From assembly GCA_902790595.1 (NCBI GenBank), contig CADASL010000003.1:186001-250000 (forward strand): DNA of 64,000 nucleotides, in the 5' to 3' direction. Each line of letters starts with the position of its first letter. Positions within the stretch are counted from its first letter, which is position 1. A program made the translations under genes and the position numbers. This document shows positions 8,856 to 17,707 of this stretch, piece by piece. Under the pieces are notes generated by a model. It was not told the origin of the DNA, did not search any database, and saw only the letters and a program-made list of their open reading frames with translations. The DNA comes from an uncultured Bacteroidales bacterium. GTDB lineage: Bacteria > Bacteroidota > Bacteroidia > Bacteroidales > SZUA-534.

Positions 8856-10292
8856 CTACCCCACACTTCCTTCCAAACTAACCTGCAGCAGTTTCTGTGC
8901 CTCAACGGCGAACTCCATCGGAAGGGTGTTCAGCACCTCTTTGGCGTAGCCGTTCACAATCAGGCCCACGGCGTCTTCGGTTGAAATGCCACGCTGGTTG
9001 CAGTAAAAAATCTGGTCCTCGCCGATTTTCGACGTGGTGGCCTCGTGCTCGAGCACGGCGGTGTTGTTCAGGCACTCGACGTAAGGGAACGTGTGGGCGC
9101 CGCATTTGTCGCCTAGAAGCAGCGAGTCGCACTGCGAGTAGTTGCGGGCGCCGTCGGCGTTGGCCGAAACCTTGACAAGGCCGCGGTAACTGTTCTGGCT
9201 CTGACCTGCCGAAATGCCCTTCGACACTATGCGGCTGCTGGTGTTGCGGCCAATGTGAATCATTTTTGAACCTGTGTCGGCCTGCTGGTGGTTGTTGGTG
9301 ACGGCCACCGAGTAAAACTCCGACGACGAGCCGTCGCCCAAAAGCACCGTGCCTGGATATTTCCACGTAATGGCCGAGCCCGTCTCCACCTGGCTCCACG
9401 ACAGCCGCGCGTTCACGCCCTTGCACAGACCGCGCTTGGTCACAAAGTTGTAAATGCCGCCGCGGCCCTCCTTGTCACCTGGGTACCAATTCTGCACGGT
9501 CGAATATTTCACTTCGGCGTTGTTCATCACCACAATCTCCACAATGGCGGCGTGCAGTTGGTTCTCGTCGCGGCGGGGTGCGGTGCAGCCTTCAAGGTAA
9601 CTCACATAACTATCGTCGTCACAGACAATTAGCGTACGCTCGAACTGTCCCGTTTTGGCGGCGTTTATGCGGAAATAGGTGCTCAACTCCATTGGGCAGC
9701 GCACTCCTTTCGGGATATAGCAGAACGAGCCGTCGCTGAAAACGGCCGAGTTAAGGGCCGCAAAATAGTTGTCGGTTGGCGGCACCACCGAGCCAAGATA
9801 CTGCCGCACAAGGTCGGGGTGGTTGCGCACAGCCTCGCTGAACGAGCAGAAGATTATGCCGCGCTCGGCAAGCGCGTCTTTGTAGGTGGTTTTTACTGAT
9901 ACACTGTCCATTACAGCATCGAAAGCCACACCCGAGAGCGCTTTTTGCTCGTCGAGCGGAATGCCCAACTTGTCGAAAGTCTTTTTCAGTTCGGGGTCAA
10001 TCTCTCCGTTTTCGGGCTTGACGTTCTGTTTTGGCGCCGAGTAGTAGATAATATCCTGATAGTCAATCTCGGGAATGTCAAGGTGCGCCCAAGTGGGCAT
10101 TTTTAGCGTCAGCCAATGGCGATAGGCCTTCAAGCGGAACTCGAGCAGCCATTCGGGTTCCTCCTTCTTGCTCGAAATGAGCCGAATAACGTCCTCGTTC
10201 AAGCCCTTGCCAATGGTGTCGTGCTCAATGTCCGACACAAAGCCGTATTTGTACTCGCTGTCGGTTACCTTGCTGATTATGTTGGAATCCAT
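8856..10292 (-). CDS. sufB: Fe-S cluster assembly protein SufB
   Basis: 478 residues; the second scaffold subunit, on which nascent clusters form. Near 135-160 lies the SufB-specific [15 protein letters not shown], then [15 protein letters not shown] with a conserved Cys, [18 protein letters not shown] (conserved Cys/His region), and the C-terminal [35 protein letters not shown], quoted here only to its key parts: [15 protein letters not shown] is the family hallmark. First gene of sufBCD. A TAATTTTG -7 box lies 80 bases upstream. No regulator gene (sufR/iscR) adjoins. Confidence 0.96.
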   Translation of the reverse strand: MDSNIISKVTDSEYKYGFVSDIEHDTIGKGLNEDVIRLISSKKEEPEWLLEFRLKAYRHWLTLKMPTWAHLDIPEIDYQDIIYYSAPKQNVKPENGEIDPELKKTFDKLGIPLDEQKALSGVAFDAVMDSVSVKTTYKDALAERGIIFCSFSEAVRNHPDLVRQYLGSVVPPTDNYFAALNSAVFSDGSFCYIPKGVRCPMELSTYFRINAAKTGQFERTLIVCDDDSYVSYLEGCTAPRRDENQLHAAIVEIVVMNNAEVKYSTVQNWYPGDKEGRGGIYNFVTKRGLCKGVNARLSWSQVETGSAITWKYPGTVLLGDGSSSEFYSVAVTNNHQQADTGSKMIHIGRNTSSRIVSKGISAGQSQNSYRGLVKVSANADGARNYSQCDSLLLGDKCGAHTFPYVECLNNTAVLEHEATTSKIGEDQIFYCNQRGISTEDAVGLIVNGYAKEVLNTLPMEFAVEAQKLLQVSLEGSVG

Positions 10293-10371
10293 TCGTTTAA
10301 CAGTTTAACGGGTTGAAACGCTTCGCTTTCTCTCTAACCGATTTAACCCGATTATATCCGATATTTTGGTG

Positions 10372-10379
10372 CAAAATTA
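10372..10379 (-). promoter_or_regulatory. Putative -7 box of the suf promoter (TAATTTTG)
   Basis: Minus-strand TAATTTTG matches TAnnTTTG and is 80 bases before the sufB ATG. The leader between them contains AT-rich tracts with CGGTTAGAG/AACCGATT-like words but no structured regulator site I can name. The -33 element is not clear. Confidence 0.45.
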
Positions 10380-10428
10380 CATTTTTTCGGCGATTGTTTG
10401 TGCTGGGTAATAATTGAGCGCAAATCGG

Positions 10429-11763
10429 CTAAAAATCAACTTCGGCCAAATAGCGTTTCAGCAGGAACGCGCAGAAATAAGGGAACGTATGGACATTGTT
10501 TTCAAATCCAATGTTTCCACTAATGAATTTTATTCCTGTGGTTATGTCGGGATATTTATCGCTTGAAATCAGTGTTTTAAGCGATTTAGCCTGGCCGTTT
10601 GTCGCCTTTACTTCAACTGGCACAAGTGATTTTTGTGTGCGGACAAAAAAATCCTCCTCCAAAGTGGCATTTTCACGTTTGTAGTAGAAAAGTTCATAGC
10701 CCTGCTTGCTTAATGCCTCCGCCATAACATTCTCATACAGGGCACCTTTATATACATTCATATTCTTGTTTGCGCGCAAATCCATCTGCGATTCGCTGTC
10801 GAGATTGGCTACCAGCAAACCAGTGTCACGGAAATAGATTTTGTACTTGCCATCATCGTAATTGCCTTTCAACGGCAGGTCGGGAGTGTGCAGGCAATGA
10901 CAGATATTCACCATTCCAGCATCGTTGAGCCACTCAATGCAGCCCCAATAATCCTTGAACCGCGCTCCACTCGCCACTTTCGAAATCTGAAACTTCTTGT
11001 TTTCTTGTGCCAACTGCACTGGAATGTGGTTGAAAACATTCAACACGCGAGTTTTATCAATGCCTTCAACATATTTTTTAATGTCCTCGCGGTAGTCGCT
11101 TAACAATTCGGTCTGCATCTCAATGCAGCCTGAAAAATTACCTTTTTCAATGTAGTTGGCCACAATGCGCGGCATACCGCCTAAAATACAATAATCCAAG
11201 AAGTTTTCGCTAAAAACCTTCATCGTGGTTTGGTTGAATGCCGTGCCAGCCAGCATCTGCTGCAGAAAATCGGCGGCAATGCTCTCATCGTAACCTTTTG
11301 CCCACAAAAATTCTTCAAAATCAAACGACTGCATTGCAAATTCCGACTTGTAGCCCACGCTGTTGCTCTCAATGCGCTTGTAGTTGATGCCAAGCATCGA
11401 GCCCGAACAAATGACATCGTAGCGACCGTCAATGCAGAACGATTTGAGACTGGTGGCAATTTCAGGATAATCTTGAATTTCATCGAAAAGAATGAGTGTC
11501 TGGCCTTCAACAAACTTTTTAGTTGAGTCGATGCGCGAAATGTTTTTCACAATGTTGGCAACAGTGTAGCCATCCTCACAAATGGTTCTGTAAACTGGCT
11601 CAATGGCAAAGTTGATTTCGACAAAGTGCTTATAACCAGCCGCAAAATGTTGAACGCTCTCGGTTTTACCAATCTGCCGCGCACCTTTTATGATTAGCGG
11701 TTTGTGTTCTGGTTTGTGCCGCCATTCATTCAAAAAAATGTCGATTTTCCGTTTCAAATACAT
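10429..11763 (-). CDS. AAA+ ATPase with DUF4143 C-terminal domain
   Basis: 444 residues from the ATG at 11763. Walker A GARQIGKT (27-34), Walker B ILFDEIQDYPEI (about 88-99), then a C-terminal half typical of DUF4143 proteins, ending with an endonuclease-like motif FVRTQKSLVPVEVKA (E-V-K) near 385-400. These ATPases are common in multiple diverged copies in Bacteroidetes; their role is unproven, though defence or mobile-element functions have been suggested. The gene stands alone: suf genes on one side, a 359-bp non-coding stretch upstream. A TATATTTG box at 11813-11820 and four 33-bp-spaced iterons lie just upstream, suggesting autoregulation. An earlier non-ATG start inside the iteron area is rejected. 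Confidence 0.88.
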   Translation of the reverse strand: MYLKRKIDIFLNEWRHKPEHKPLIIKGARQIGKTESVQHFAAGYKHFVEINFAIEPVYRTICEDGYTVANIVKNISRIDSTKKFVEGQTLILFDEIQDYPEIATSLKSFCIDGRYDVICSGSMLGINYKRIESNSVGYKSEFAMQSFDFEEFLWAKGYDESIAADFLQQMLAGTAFNQTTMKVFSENFLDYCILGGMPRIVANYIEKGNFSGCIEMQTELLSDYREDIKKYVEGIDKTRVLNVFNHIPVQLAQENKKFQISKVASGARFKDYWGCIEWLNDAGMVNICHCLHTPDLPLKGNYDDGKYKIYFRDTGLLVANLDSESQMDLRANKNMNVYKGALYENVMAEALSKQGYELFYYKRENATLEEDFFVRTQKSLVPVEVKATNGQAKSLKTLISSDKYPDITTGIKFISGNIGFENNVHTFPYFCAFLLKRYLAEVDF

Positions 11764-11787
11764 ATTATTGATAATCAGTATAAGATT

Positions 11788-11903
11788 GCAAAATATGAAC
11801 GACTTTCGACTGCAAATATACAAAAATATGAGCCACTATTCATACTATCGCTACAAAAATATGAGCCACTTTTGGTAGTTTGAATACAAAAATATGTGCG
11901 AGT
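11788..11903 (-). promoter_or_regulatory. Four iterons at exact 33-bp spacing upstream of the DUF4143 gene
   Basis: The words at 11788, 11821, 11854 and 11887 all read (C/G)(C/A)AAA(A)TATG; the second and third are identical over CAAAAATATGAGCCACT, and the fourth reads CAAAAATATGTGCGAGT. The 16 bases between cores are unrelated. 33 bp is close to three helical turns, so a protein would bind all sites on one DNA face. A -7 box TATATTTG (minus strand, 11813-11820) sits between iterons 1 and 2. Read on the coding strand the core is AGTGGCTCATATTTTTG. Iterated operator is the best guess. Confidence 0.65.
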
Positions 11904-11935
11904 TTCTGGCAAGGTTTTTTTTAATTATGATTGGC

Positions 11936-12080
11936 CTAATGACAAAGGCAAAGTGTCTTGTGGAATTTTCTATAGAAGAAGAAATTAATCAGTATCATTA
12001 CCACAGCAATAGCGGCATAGCCTGTAACGCTCACTGCCTCAATGTAACTTGTAAGAACGGCGGCTTCAATTATCGTTCAT
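11936..12080 (-). pseudogene. Possible remnant of a small membrane-protein gene
   Basis: Read on the minus strand, 12079 to 11936 is open and gives a peptide with IEAAVLTSYIEAV, then a convincing membrane helix (YAAIAVVMILINFFFYRKF) and a TAG stop. It has no ATG in frame at its beginning. An ATG four codons long (MNDN, 12080-12069) sits directly upstream in another frame, so a one-base shift would produce a normal small protein. It follows the DUF4837 gene by about 43 bases. This may be a decayed small gene, a non-ATG small protein or chance; no family is recognised. The rest of 11764-12122 holds only the iterons. Confidence 0.3.
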
Positions 12081-12122
12081 TTGCCTAAATTTTATAAGGC
12101 GCCACTCTTGTTTCTACATCTC

Positions 12123-13139
12123 TCACTCCGCAAACTTCATCGTGCTCATAATCGCCTCAATCTGACGCATATAGTTGCGTTTGTCCTTCTTGCCTGCGTA
12201 CACAAAGCCATCGACGGTGACAATGCGGCCGCGTTGCTCGTCGTACTGCGTCAGGCTGACGAAGGGGCCACCCATAAAGTCGCCGCGAGTCTCCCACAGG
12301 CCGCGCAGTTCGGCGGTGTAGCGGCCGCGGCGGTTGAACGAGCGGAAGGTTGTCACGTCTTCGAATGCGACGGTGGTCATATACGAGCCGTCGGACGGGC
12401 CGCCAACAAAACGCTTGCATATCAGGTTGCGCATTGCCATAAGGCGGTCGCGAGTAAGCATCAGAGTATCAGTGTATTTGTAATAATAGACGAAAAGGCC
12501 TTGGCTGATTTCGGGTGTCTCGTGCGAAATCCAAATGAAGTGGCAGGTGTCGCCGTCGAGCGTGCAACTGGTGTCCATATCGTAGGTGTAACCCTTTGGT
12601 ATTGTCATTGTTACGCTGGCCGAGCGCTCGAGTTTTGACATCACTTCGCGGTCGGGGAAGGTGGCGTAGTTCTTTATGATTCGGTCTTGCTCGGCTTTGA
12701 GCAGAAGGGCCACAAGTTGGTCGCGGTTGGCCGATATGAGCGAGTCGAGCGCGCGGGCGCTGCGGGCGGTTATGCGGATAACGGTCTGCGGTGCGGCCCA
12801 AAGGTCGTTGGCAACCATTATGCCTGCCGCGCTGTCCGACGCTACGCGGCAACTGACAATGTTGCGATGGCGCTGGAAAATCTCGGTGAAGGCCTTGTTG
12901 GGGATTCGCACCACGTCGAACATCGGTTCGCTCTGGTTTAGCCCTGGCACGTCGGCGGCCAAAATGTTCAGTATGGTGTCGGCGGTGGCTTTCCACACGT
13001 CGTCTTCAATCACAACAACCACTTCGCCCGCGGCACCCGATATTTGCGGAAGCATTTTCTCGCGGACTTTGCCTGTGCAGGCGGTGAGAACCGCGGCTGC
13101 AAACGCTGTGGCAATCAGCAGATAATTAGTCGGTTTCAT
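12123..13139 (-). CDS. DUF4837 family lipoprotein
   Basis: 338 residues with a lipoprotein signal peptide: basic start MKPTNYLL, hydrophobic core, and lipobox LTAC with Cys at 21. The mature part opens with ISGAAGEVVVVIEDDVW, which I recognise as the start of the DUF4837 domain found in Bacteroidetes lipoproteins. Further marks are FDVVRIPNKAFTEIFQRHRN and, late, GPFVSLTQYDEQRGRIVTVDG. Function is unknown; export to the periplasm or outer membrane is expected. It lies 5 bases after the VapC-like gene and may be read through from it, though the two are probably unrelated functionally. Confidence 0.9.
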   Translation of the reverse strand: MKPTNYLLIATAFAAAVLTACTGKVREKMLPQISGAAGEVVVVIEDDVWKATADTILNILAADVPGLNQSEPMFDVVRIPNKAFTEIFQRHRNIVSCRVASDSAAGIMVANDLWAAPQTVIRITARSARALDSLISANRDQLVALLLKAEQDRIIKNYATFPDREVMSKLERSASVTMTIPKGYTYDMDTSCTLDGDTCHFIWISHETPEISQGLFVYYYKYTDTLMLTRDRLMAMRNLICKRFVGGPSDGSYMTTVAFEDVTTFRSFNRRGRYTAELRGLWETRGDFMGGPFVSLTQYDEQRGRIVTVDGFVYAGKKDKRNYMRQIEAIMSTMKFAE

Positions 13140-13144
13140 ATTAT

Positions 13145-13513
13145 TTATAGTTCAAGAAGTCGTAAATCTAGTTCTTCAATTTTTTTAAATCCTTTGTCGG
13201 CCGTGACGAGCGGGAATCCATACTCAATGGCCGTGGCGGCTACAATGGCATCTGGAAGTTTTGTGCCATATTTACGCCGTAACAAAATGGCCCGCTCTTT
13301 AATACGCTCTTCAAGCGGAATAACAATACAATCGGAAATGAATGACTTTAAAGCAGCCGCTTCATCGTTCGTTATGCGCGGAAACGACAAAAGTTCCATC
13401 TCCGTGATTACCGACACAATAAGACTGGAATCGGTATATGGTGTGGCGCACGCCTTTCCGCTGAACAGATATACAATTGTGTTTGTATCAACTACAAAAT
13501 CAATCCCATTCAT
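13145..13513 (-). CDS. PIN-domain ribonuclease toxin (VapC-like)
   Basis: 122 residues from the ATG at 13513. The PIN active site is complete: D9 in VVDTNT, E40 in TEMELL, D88 in LPDAIVAATA and D106 in VTADKGF. The PIN fold cuts RNA with these acidic residues and Mg2+. The start overlaps the end of the small upstream gene by 14 bases, the usual arrangement of antitoxin then toxin with coupled translation. A longer reading frame to 13597 is rejected because it would run through the antitoxin gene. Activity is predicted, not shown. Confidence 0.88.
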   Translation of the reverse strand: MNGIDFVVDTNTIVYLFSGKACATPYTDSSLIVSVITEMELLSFPRITNDEAAALKSFISDCIVIPLEERIKERAILLRRKYGTKLPDAIVAATAIEYGFPLVTADKGFKKIEELDLRLLEL

Positions 13514-13709
13514 CGCGCATCTGTTTTTGGATTTCAAGTCCGTCGCCCAAATCCATCGTTCCGAAGTATTTAGCAAACTTTCCCCGTGGTTTTCCACCTT
13601 GTTCCGATTTCTTTTGTCCGTTCAGTATATTGCTGATATACCTTGAAATATCGTCCAAATATTCATTCGGAACCGATTTAAGTTGCTCAACTACTGCATC
13701 GTAACTCAT
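13500..13709 (-). CDS. Probable antitoxin of the PIN toxin
   Basis: 69 residues: an N-terminal helical region (DAVVEQLKSVPNEYLDDI, SRYISNIL) followed by a charged, likely unstructured C terminus (KPRGKFAKYFG... QKQMRDEWD). This layout, an interaction/DNA-binding N half and a toxin-wrapping tail, fits small VapB/DUF2281-like antitoxins, but no DNA-binding fold is certain. Its last 14 bases overlap the toxin start. The assignment rests mainly on position and size. Confidence 0.75.
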   Translation of the reverse strand: MSYDAVVEQLKSVPNEYLDDISRYISNILNGQKKSEQGGKPRGKFAKYFGTMDLGDGLEIQKQMRDEWD

Positions 13710-13816
13710 AACCGTAACTTTTTGAAGTTGTACAAATATGGTGATTTTTATTTAAAATCCGTCGCGCAAATACTTCAACCACAAAAACTAATGCCTTTTC
13801 AATTCTGCCTTCCACC

Positions 13817-15607
13817 TCAACTATCCAACTTCAGCACCGCCAAGAACGCCTTCTGCGGCACCTCAACGGTTCCAATCTGGCGCATACGTTTCTTGCCTTC
13901 CTTCTGTTTCTCAAGCAGTTTGCGCTTTCGCGAGACGTCGCCGCCGTAGCATTTGGCCGTCACGTCCTTGCGCACCTGGCGCACAGTTTCGCGGGCAATG
14001 ATTTTGGCGCCAATGGCCGCCTGAATGGCCACGTCGAACTGTTGGCGCGGAATCAGTTCCTTCAACTTCTCGCACATTTTGCGGCCAAGGTCGTAGGCGT
14101 GGTCGGCGTGAATGAGCGATGACAGCGCGTCAACACCCTCGCCGTTGAGCAGAATATCAAGTTTCACAAGATTGGCGCGACCGTAACCGCTGGGGTGGTA
14201 GTCGAACGATGCGTAACCCTTTGATATACTTTTCAGTTTATCGTAAAAATCGAACACAATTTCCGACAGCGGCATATCAAACGTCACCTCAACGCGGTTG
14301 CCCGTCACGTAAGTCTGGTTCTTGAGCACGCCGCGCTTGTCGATGCAGAGTTTCATAATGCTGCCGATGTAGTCCACGTTCGAGATTATCTGCGCGTTGA
14401 TGTACGGTTCCTCAATGTAGTCGATGGTGTTCACCGCAGGCAGCCCCGACGGGTTGTGTACCTCAAGGGTCTCGCCTTTTTTGGTGTGGCAGATGAACGA
14501 GACGTTGGGCACCGTGGTGATGACGTCCATATTGAACTCGCGGTCGAGCCGTTCCTGAATGATTTCCATATGCAGCAGGCCAAGGAATCCGCAGCGGAAG
14601 CCGAAGCCCAAGGCCGCCGATGATTCGGGTTGGAAGGTCAATGAAGCGTCGTTAAGTTGCAGTTTCTCGAGCGATGCGCGAAGGTCTTCATACTCGTCGG
14701 CCACCACAGGATAGACGCCCGCAAAAACCATTGGCTTCACCTCTTCAAAACCCTCAATGGCAGTGGCACACGGACGGTCGACGTGTGTGATGGTGTCGCC
14801 CACCTTCACCTCGCGCGATGTCTTGATGCCCGAAATAATATAGCCCACGTCGCCCGTGTGCAGTACCTTTCGCGGTTCGCGGTCGAGCCGAAGAACGCCC
14901 ACCTCGTCGGCGTTGTATTGCTTGCCCGTGTTCACAAACTTCACAAAATCGCCCGTCGCAATTTCACCGTTCACAATCTTGAAGTAGGCGATGATGCCGC
15001 GGAACGAGTTGAAGACCGAGTCGAAAATCAGAGCCTGCAGTGGCGCCTGCGGGTCGCCCTTCGGCGGCGGAATCACCTGCACAATGCGCTCAAGAATCTT
15101 GTCCACGCCCTCGCCCGTCTTGCCGCTGGCCGCAAGAATGTCGTCGCGGTCGCAGCCGATAAGGTCCACAATCTGGTCCTTCACCTCTTCGGGCATAGCG
15201 TTCGGCAGGTCGATTTTATTGATGACGGGGATTATCTCAAGATTATGCTCAATGGCCAGATAAAGGTTCGAAATGGTCTGTGCCTGAATGCCTTGCGTGG
15301 CGTCGACAATGAGCAGCGCACCCTCGCAGGCGGCAATCGAGCGCGAAACCTCGTACGAGAAATCGACGTGCCCTGGGGTGTCGATTAGGTTGAGCACATA
15401 TTTTTTGCCTTCGTAAGTGTAGTCCATCTGGATGGCGTGGCTCTTGATGGTGATGCCGCGCTCGCGTTCAAGGTCCATATCGTCGAGCACCTGGTCCTGC
15501 GCCTGCCTCTCGTTGACGGTGCCCGTGTACTGAAGCAGACGGTCGGCCAGCGTGCTTTTGCCGTGGTCGATGTGCGCTATGATGCAGAAATTGCGGATGT
15601 TGTCCAT
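13817..15607 (-). CDS. lepA: Elongation factor 4 (LepA)
   Basis: 596 residues; ribosomal back-translocase GTPase. G1 AHIDHGKST (11-19), G2 region [13 protein letters not shown]3 [13 protein letters not shown]4 NKIDLP, and the LepA-specific C-terminal domain with [19 protein letters not shown]... and [19 protein letters not shown], of which GAKIIAR and the final [10 protein letters not shown] are typical. The start [12 protein letters not shown] at 15607 is chosen over 15628 because the longer form would begin inside the -7 box. Single-gene unit by appearance; genes on either side are oriented away or unrelated. Confidence 0.97.
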   Translation of the reverse strand: MDNIRNFCIIAHIDHGKSTLADRLLQYTGTVNERQAQDQVLDDMDLERERGITIKSHAIQMDYTYEGKKYVLNLIDTPGHVDFSYEVSRSIAACEGALLIVDATQGIQAQTISNLYLAIEHNLEIIPVINKIDLPNAMPEEVKDQIVDLIGCDRDDILAASGKTGEGVDKILERIVQVIPPPKGDPQAPLQALIFDSVFNSFRGIIAYFKIVNGEIATGDFVKFVNTGKQYNADEVGVLRLDREPRKVLHTGDVGYIISGIKTSREVKVGDTITHVDRPCATAIEGFEEVKPMVFAGVYPVVADEYEDLRASLEKLQLNDASLTFQPESSAALGFGFRCGFLGLLHMEIIQERLDREFNMDVITTVPNVSFICHTKKGETLEVHNPSGLPAVNTIDYIEEPYINAQIISNVDYIGSIMKLCIDKRGVLKNQTYVTGNRVEVTFDMPLSEIVFDFYDKLKSISKGYASFDYHPSGYGRANLVKLDILLNGEGVDALSSLIHADHAYDLGRKMCEKLKELIPRQQFDVAIQAAIGAKIIARETVRQVRKDVTAKCYGGDVSRKRKLLEKQKEGKKRMRQIGTVEVPQKAFLAVLKLDS

Positions 15608-15625
15608 TTGCAAATTTTTAGGGTG

Positions 15626-15633
15626 CAAATATA
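15626..15633 (-). promoter_or_regulatory. Putative -7 box of the lepA promoter (TATATTTG)
   Basis: Minus-strand TATATTTG, exact TAnnTTTG, 18 bases before the lepA ATG at 15607. It overlaps the alternative non-ATG start at 15628 and so argues against it. Upstream, 15653-15667 carries the tandem word CGGACAACGGACAA, a low-complexity filler also seen near 55.17 kb. Confidence 0.6.
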
Positions 15634-15750
15634 GAGAAATGATTTTAGACTACGGACAACGGACAATACCTAATGCCAAGTGCCTGATACCTTTTTGGTT
15701 TTTACAAAAAAAATACCATATTGCACTGATAAACAAAAACAAACGGGGCT

Positions 15751-16794
15751 ATGAAAAAAGCGTTATTTATTGGTGGCACAGGAACCATCAGCACGGCCAT
15801 AACCAAGCGGCTGTCGGAGTCAGAAGACTGGCAATTGTATGTTTTGAACCGCGGCAACCGCAACAATGTGCTTCCTCCGAACGTCAACTCGATTGTGGTG
15901 AGCGACGTGAACAACGAAGCCGAAGTGTCGGCCAAACTGGCGAGTCTGTCGTTCGACTGCGTGTGCGATTTCATATGCTTCGAGCCAGCGCAGATTGAGC
16001 GCGACTATCGGCTTTTCCGCAACCGCACGCGGCAGTTTATGGTTATCAGTTCGGCTTCAGCCTACCAGAAACCGCTTGCAAACTATCTGATAACCGAGAG
16101 CACGCCGCTGGCAAATCCCTATTGGGAATACTCGCGCAACAAGATAAAGATTGAAGATTTTCTGATGCGAAAATACCGTGAGGAGCAGTTCCCGATAACC
16201 ATTGTCCGCCCCAGTCACACCTACGACGAGCGCTCTGTTCCGTTGGGCGTCCACGGGCGCAACGGCAGCTGGCAGGTCATTAAACGAATGCTTGACGGCA
16301 AGCCTGTTATCCTTCACGGCGACGGCACCTCGCTCTGGACCTTCACCCACAACAGCGATTTTGCAAAAGCCTTTGTCGGGCTGATGGGCAACGCTCACGC
16401 CATTGGCGATGTGTTCCAGATTACGTCCGATGAGACCGTCACCTGGAACCAAGCCTACCAAACCATTGCCGACTGCCTCGGCGTTGAGTTCAAGCCGTAT
16501 TATGTGGCGTCCGATTTTCTGGCAGCCGTCAGCGACTACGATTTCACTGGAAGCCTGCTTGGCGACAAAGCCAATTCAGTTGTGTTCGACAACAGCAAAC
16601 TGAAACGCGCCGTTCCCGACTTCTGCGCCACCGTCCGCTTCGACCAGGGCGTGCGCCGAACCATTGAGTTTGTGCTCTCGCACCCCGAGTATCAGATTGA
16701 GGACCAGGAGTTTGACGCTTGGTGCGATGCGGTGATTGCCGAGTTGGAGCTGGCAAAGAAAGCGCTTGCCGCGAAGTTTGTGGATGGAAAATAA
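15751..16794 (+). CDS. NAD(P)-dependent epimerase/reductase, extended SDR family
   Basis: 347 residues. The N-terminal FIGGTGTIS (6-14) is a nucleotide-binding Gly-rich loop. SSASAYQKP near 107-115 gives the Ser, and YWEYSRNKIKIE near 130 the Tyr-xxx-Lys (YSRNK) of the catalytic triad. IVRPSHTYDERSVP and the Trp/Phe-rich FTHNSDFAKAFVGL follow as in the atypical SDRs related to chloroplast CSP41 and WcaG-type epimerases. Substrate unknown. It is alone on the plus strand, and its stop meets the stop of ispH tail to tail with one base between. Confidence 0.88.
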   Translation: MKKALFIGGTGTISTAITKRLSESEDWQLYVLNRGNRNNVLPPNVNSIVVSDVNNEAEVSAKLASLSFDCVCDFICFEPAQIERDYRLFRNRTRQFMVISSASAYQKPLANYLITESTPLANPYWEYSRNKIKIEDFLMRKYREEQFPITIVRPSHTYDERSVPLGVHGRNGSWQVIKRMLDGKPVILHGDGTSLWTFTHNSDFAKAFVGLMGNAHAIGDVFQITSDETVTWNQAYQTIADCLGVEFKPYYVASDFLAAVSDYDFTGSLLGDKANSVVFDNSKLKRAVPDFCATVRFDQGVRRTIEFVLSHPEYQIEDQEFDAWCDAVIAELELAKKALAAKFVDGK

Positions 16795-16795
16795 G

Positions 16796-17683
16796 CTACC
16801 TCTGCCGACAGCCAATCTCCTCAATGCGCGCCTTCACGTTCTCAATCAGCCACGATGGCGTTGATGTGGCGCCGCTGATGCCTACGCTACGCACTCCGGC
16901 GAACCATTCGGGGCGCAGCTCGTCGATGTTCTCGATGAAGAATGAGTTGGTGTTCACCTGCTGACACATACCAAAGAGTGCTTTGGCGTTTGAGCTGTCG
17001 TGGCCGCCAACAAAAATCATCAGCTCGTGGCCGGCTGCAAACTGCTTGAGGTGCGGTCCGCGGTTGGCCACCTGGCGGCAGATGGTGTCGTGCCAGCGGA
17101 ATTGGGGCACACGCTGCTCCAGAATCTTCACCATCTTCATAAACTGGCCTATGTCTTTGGTTGTCTGCGAGAAAAACTCAACAGGCCGAGTGGCGTCGAT
17201 TTTCTCAAGGTCAGCTTCATTCTCAACCAGAATGGCCTCACCATTGGTCTGCCCGATAAGACCCACCACCTCGGCGTGACCTTTTTTACCGAAAATCACC
17301 ACCTGGCCGCCACATTTGGTCATCGCCTGGTGCGCCTCCTTGATGCGCTCCTGCAGACGCAGCACCACGGGGCAAGTGGCGTCGATGAGTTTTATGTTGC
17401 GGTCTTTGATGTTCGAGTAGCTCGACGGCGGCTCGCCGTGGGCGCGGAAGATGACTTTGGCATCGTGCAGGCTGGCAAACTGGTCGTGGTCAATCACCAC
17501 CAAGCCCATATCGGCCAAACGGTTCACCTCGATAGGATTGTGAACCATCGCGCCCAGGCTGTAGAGCGGCTTGCCGTCGGCCAGTTCGGCTGTGGCCTTG
17601 GTCACGGCGTTTTTCACCCCGAAGCAGAAGCCCGATTCGGGGTCGATGGAAATCTGAAGCGGTTTGCCGTTGCTATTGCTCAT
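16796..17683 (-). CDS. ispH: 4-hydroxy-3-methylbut-2-enyl diphosphate reductase IspH
   Basis: 295 residues; last step of the MEP isoprenoid pathway, making IPP and DMAPP with a 4Fe-4S cluster. The three cluster cysteines are present: C20 in GFCFGV, C104 in DATCPVV and C202 in DTICRQVANR. The catalytic Glu region FRAHGEP (E84) and the C-terminal SVGISGATSTPSWLIE are also family marks. It follows cmk by 24 bases, an association common in Bacteroidetes. The polyprenyl synthase at 31.6 kb would use its products. Confidence 0.97.
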   Translation of the reverse strand: MSNSNGKPLQISIDPESGFCFGVKNAVTKATAELADGKPLYSLGAMVHNPIEVNRLADMGLVVIDHDQFASLHDAKVIFRAHGEPPSSYSNIKDRNIKLIDATCPVVLRLQERIKEAHQAMTKCGGQVVIFGKKGHAEVVGLIGQTNGEAILVENEADLEKIDATRPVEFFSQTTKDIGQFMKMVKILEQRVPQFRWHDTICRQVANRGPHLKQFAAGHELMIFVGGHDSSNAKALFGMCQQVNTNSFFIENIDELRPEWFAGVRSVGISGATSTPSWLIENVKARIEEIGCRQR

Positions 17684-17707
17684 CGACAGTCAATGATGTT
17701 GTGATTA

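Noticed and set aside
11788..11903. CRISPR array
   Set aside because: Only 10-17 bp of each 33-bp period is conserved, spacers are 16 bp and no cas gene is near; iterons fit better.
11894..12088. 64-codon plus-strand frame beside the iterons
   Set aside because: No recognisable feature; the opposite strand shows a better membrane-helix pattern.
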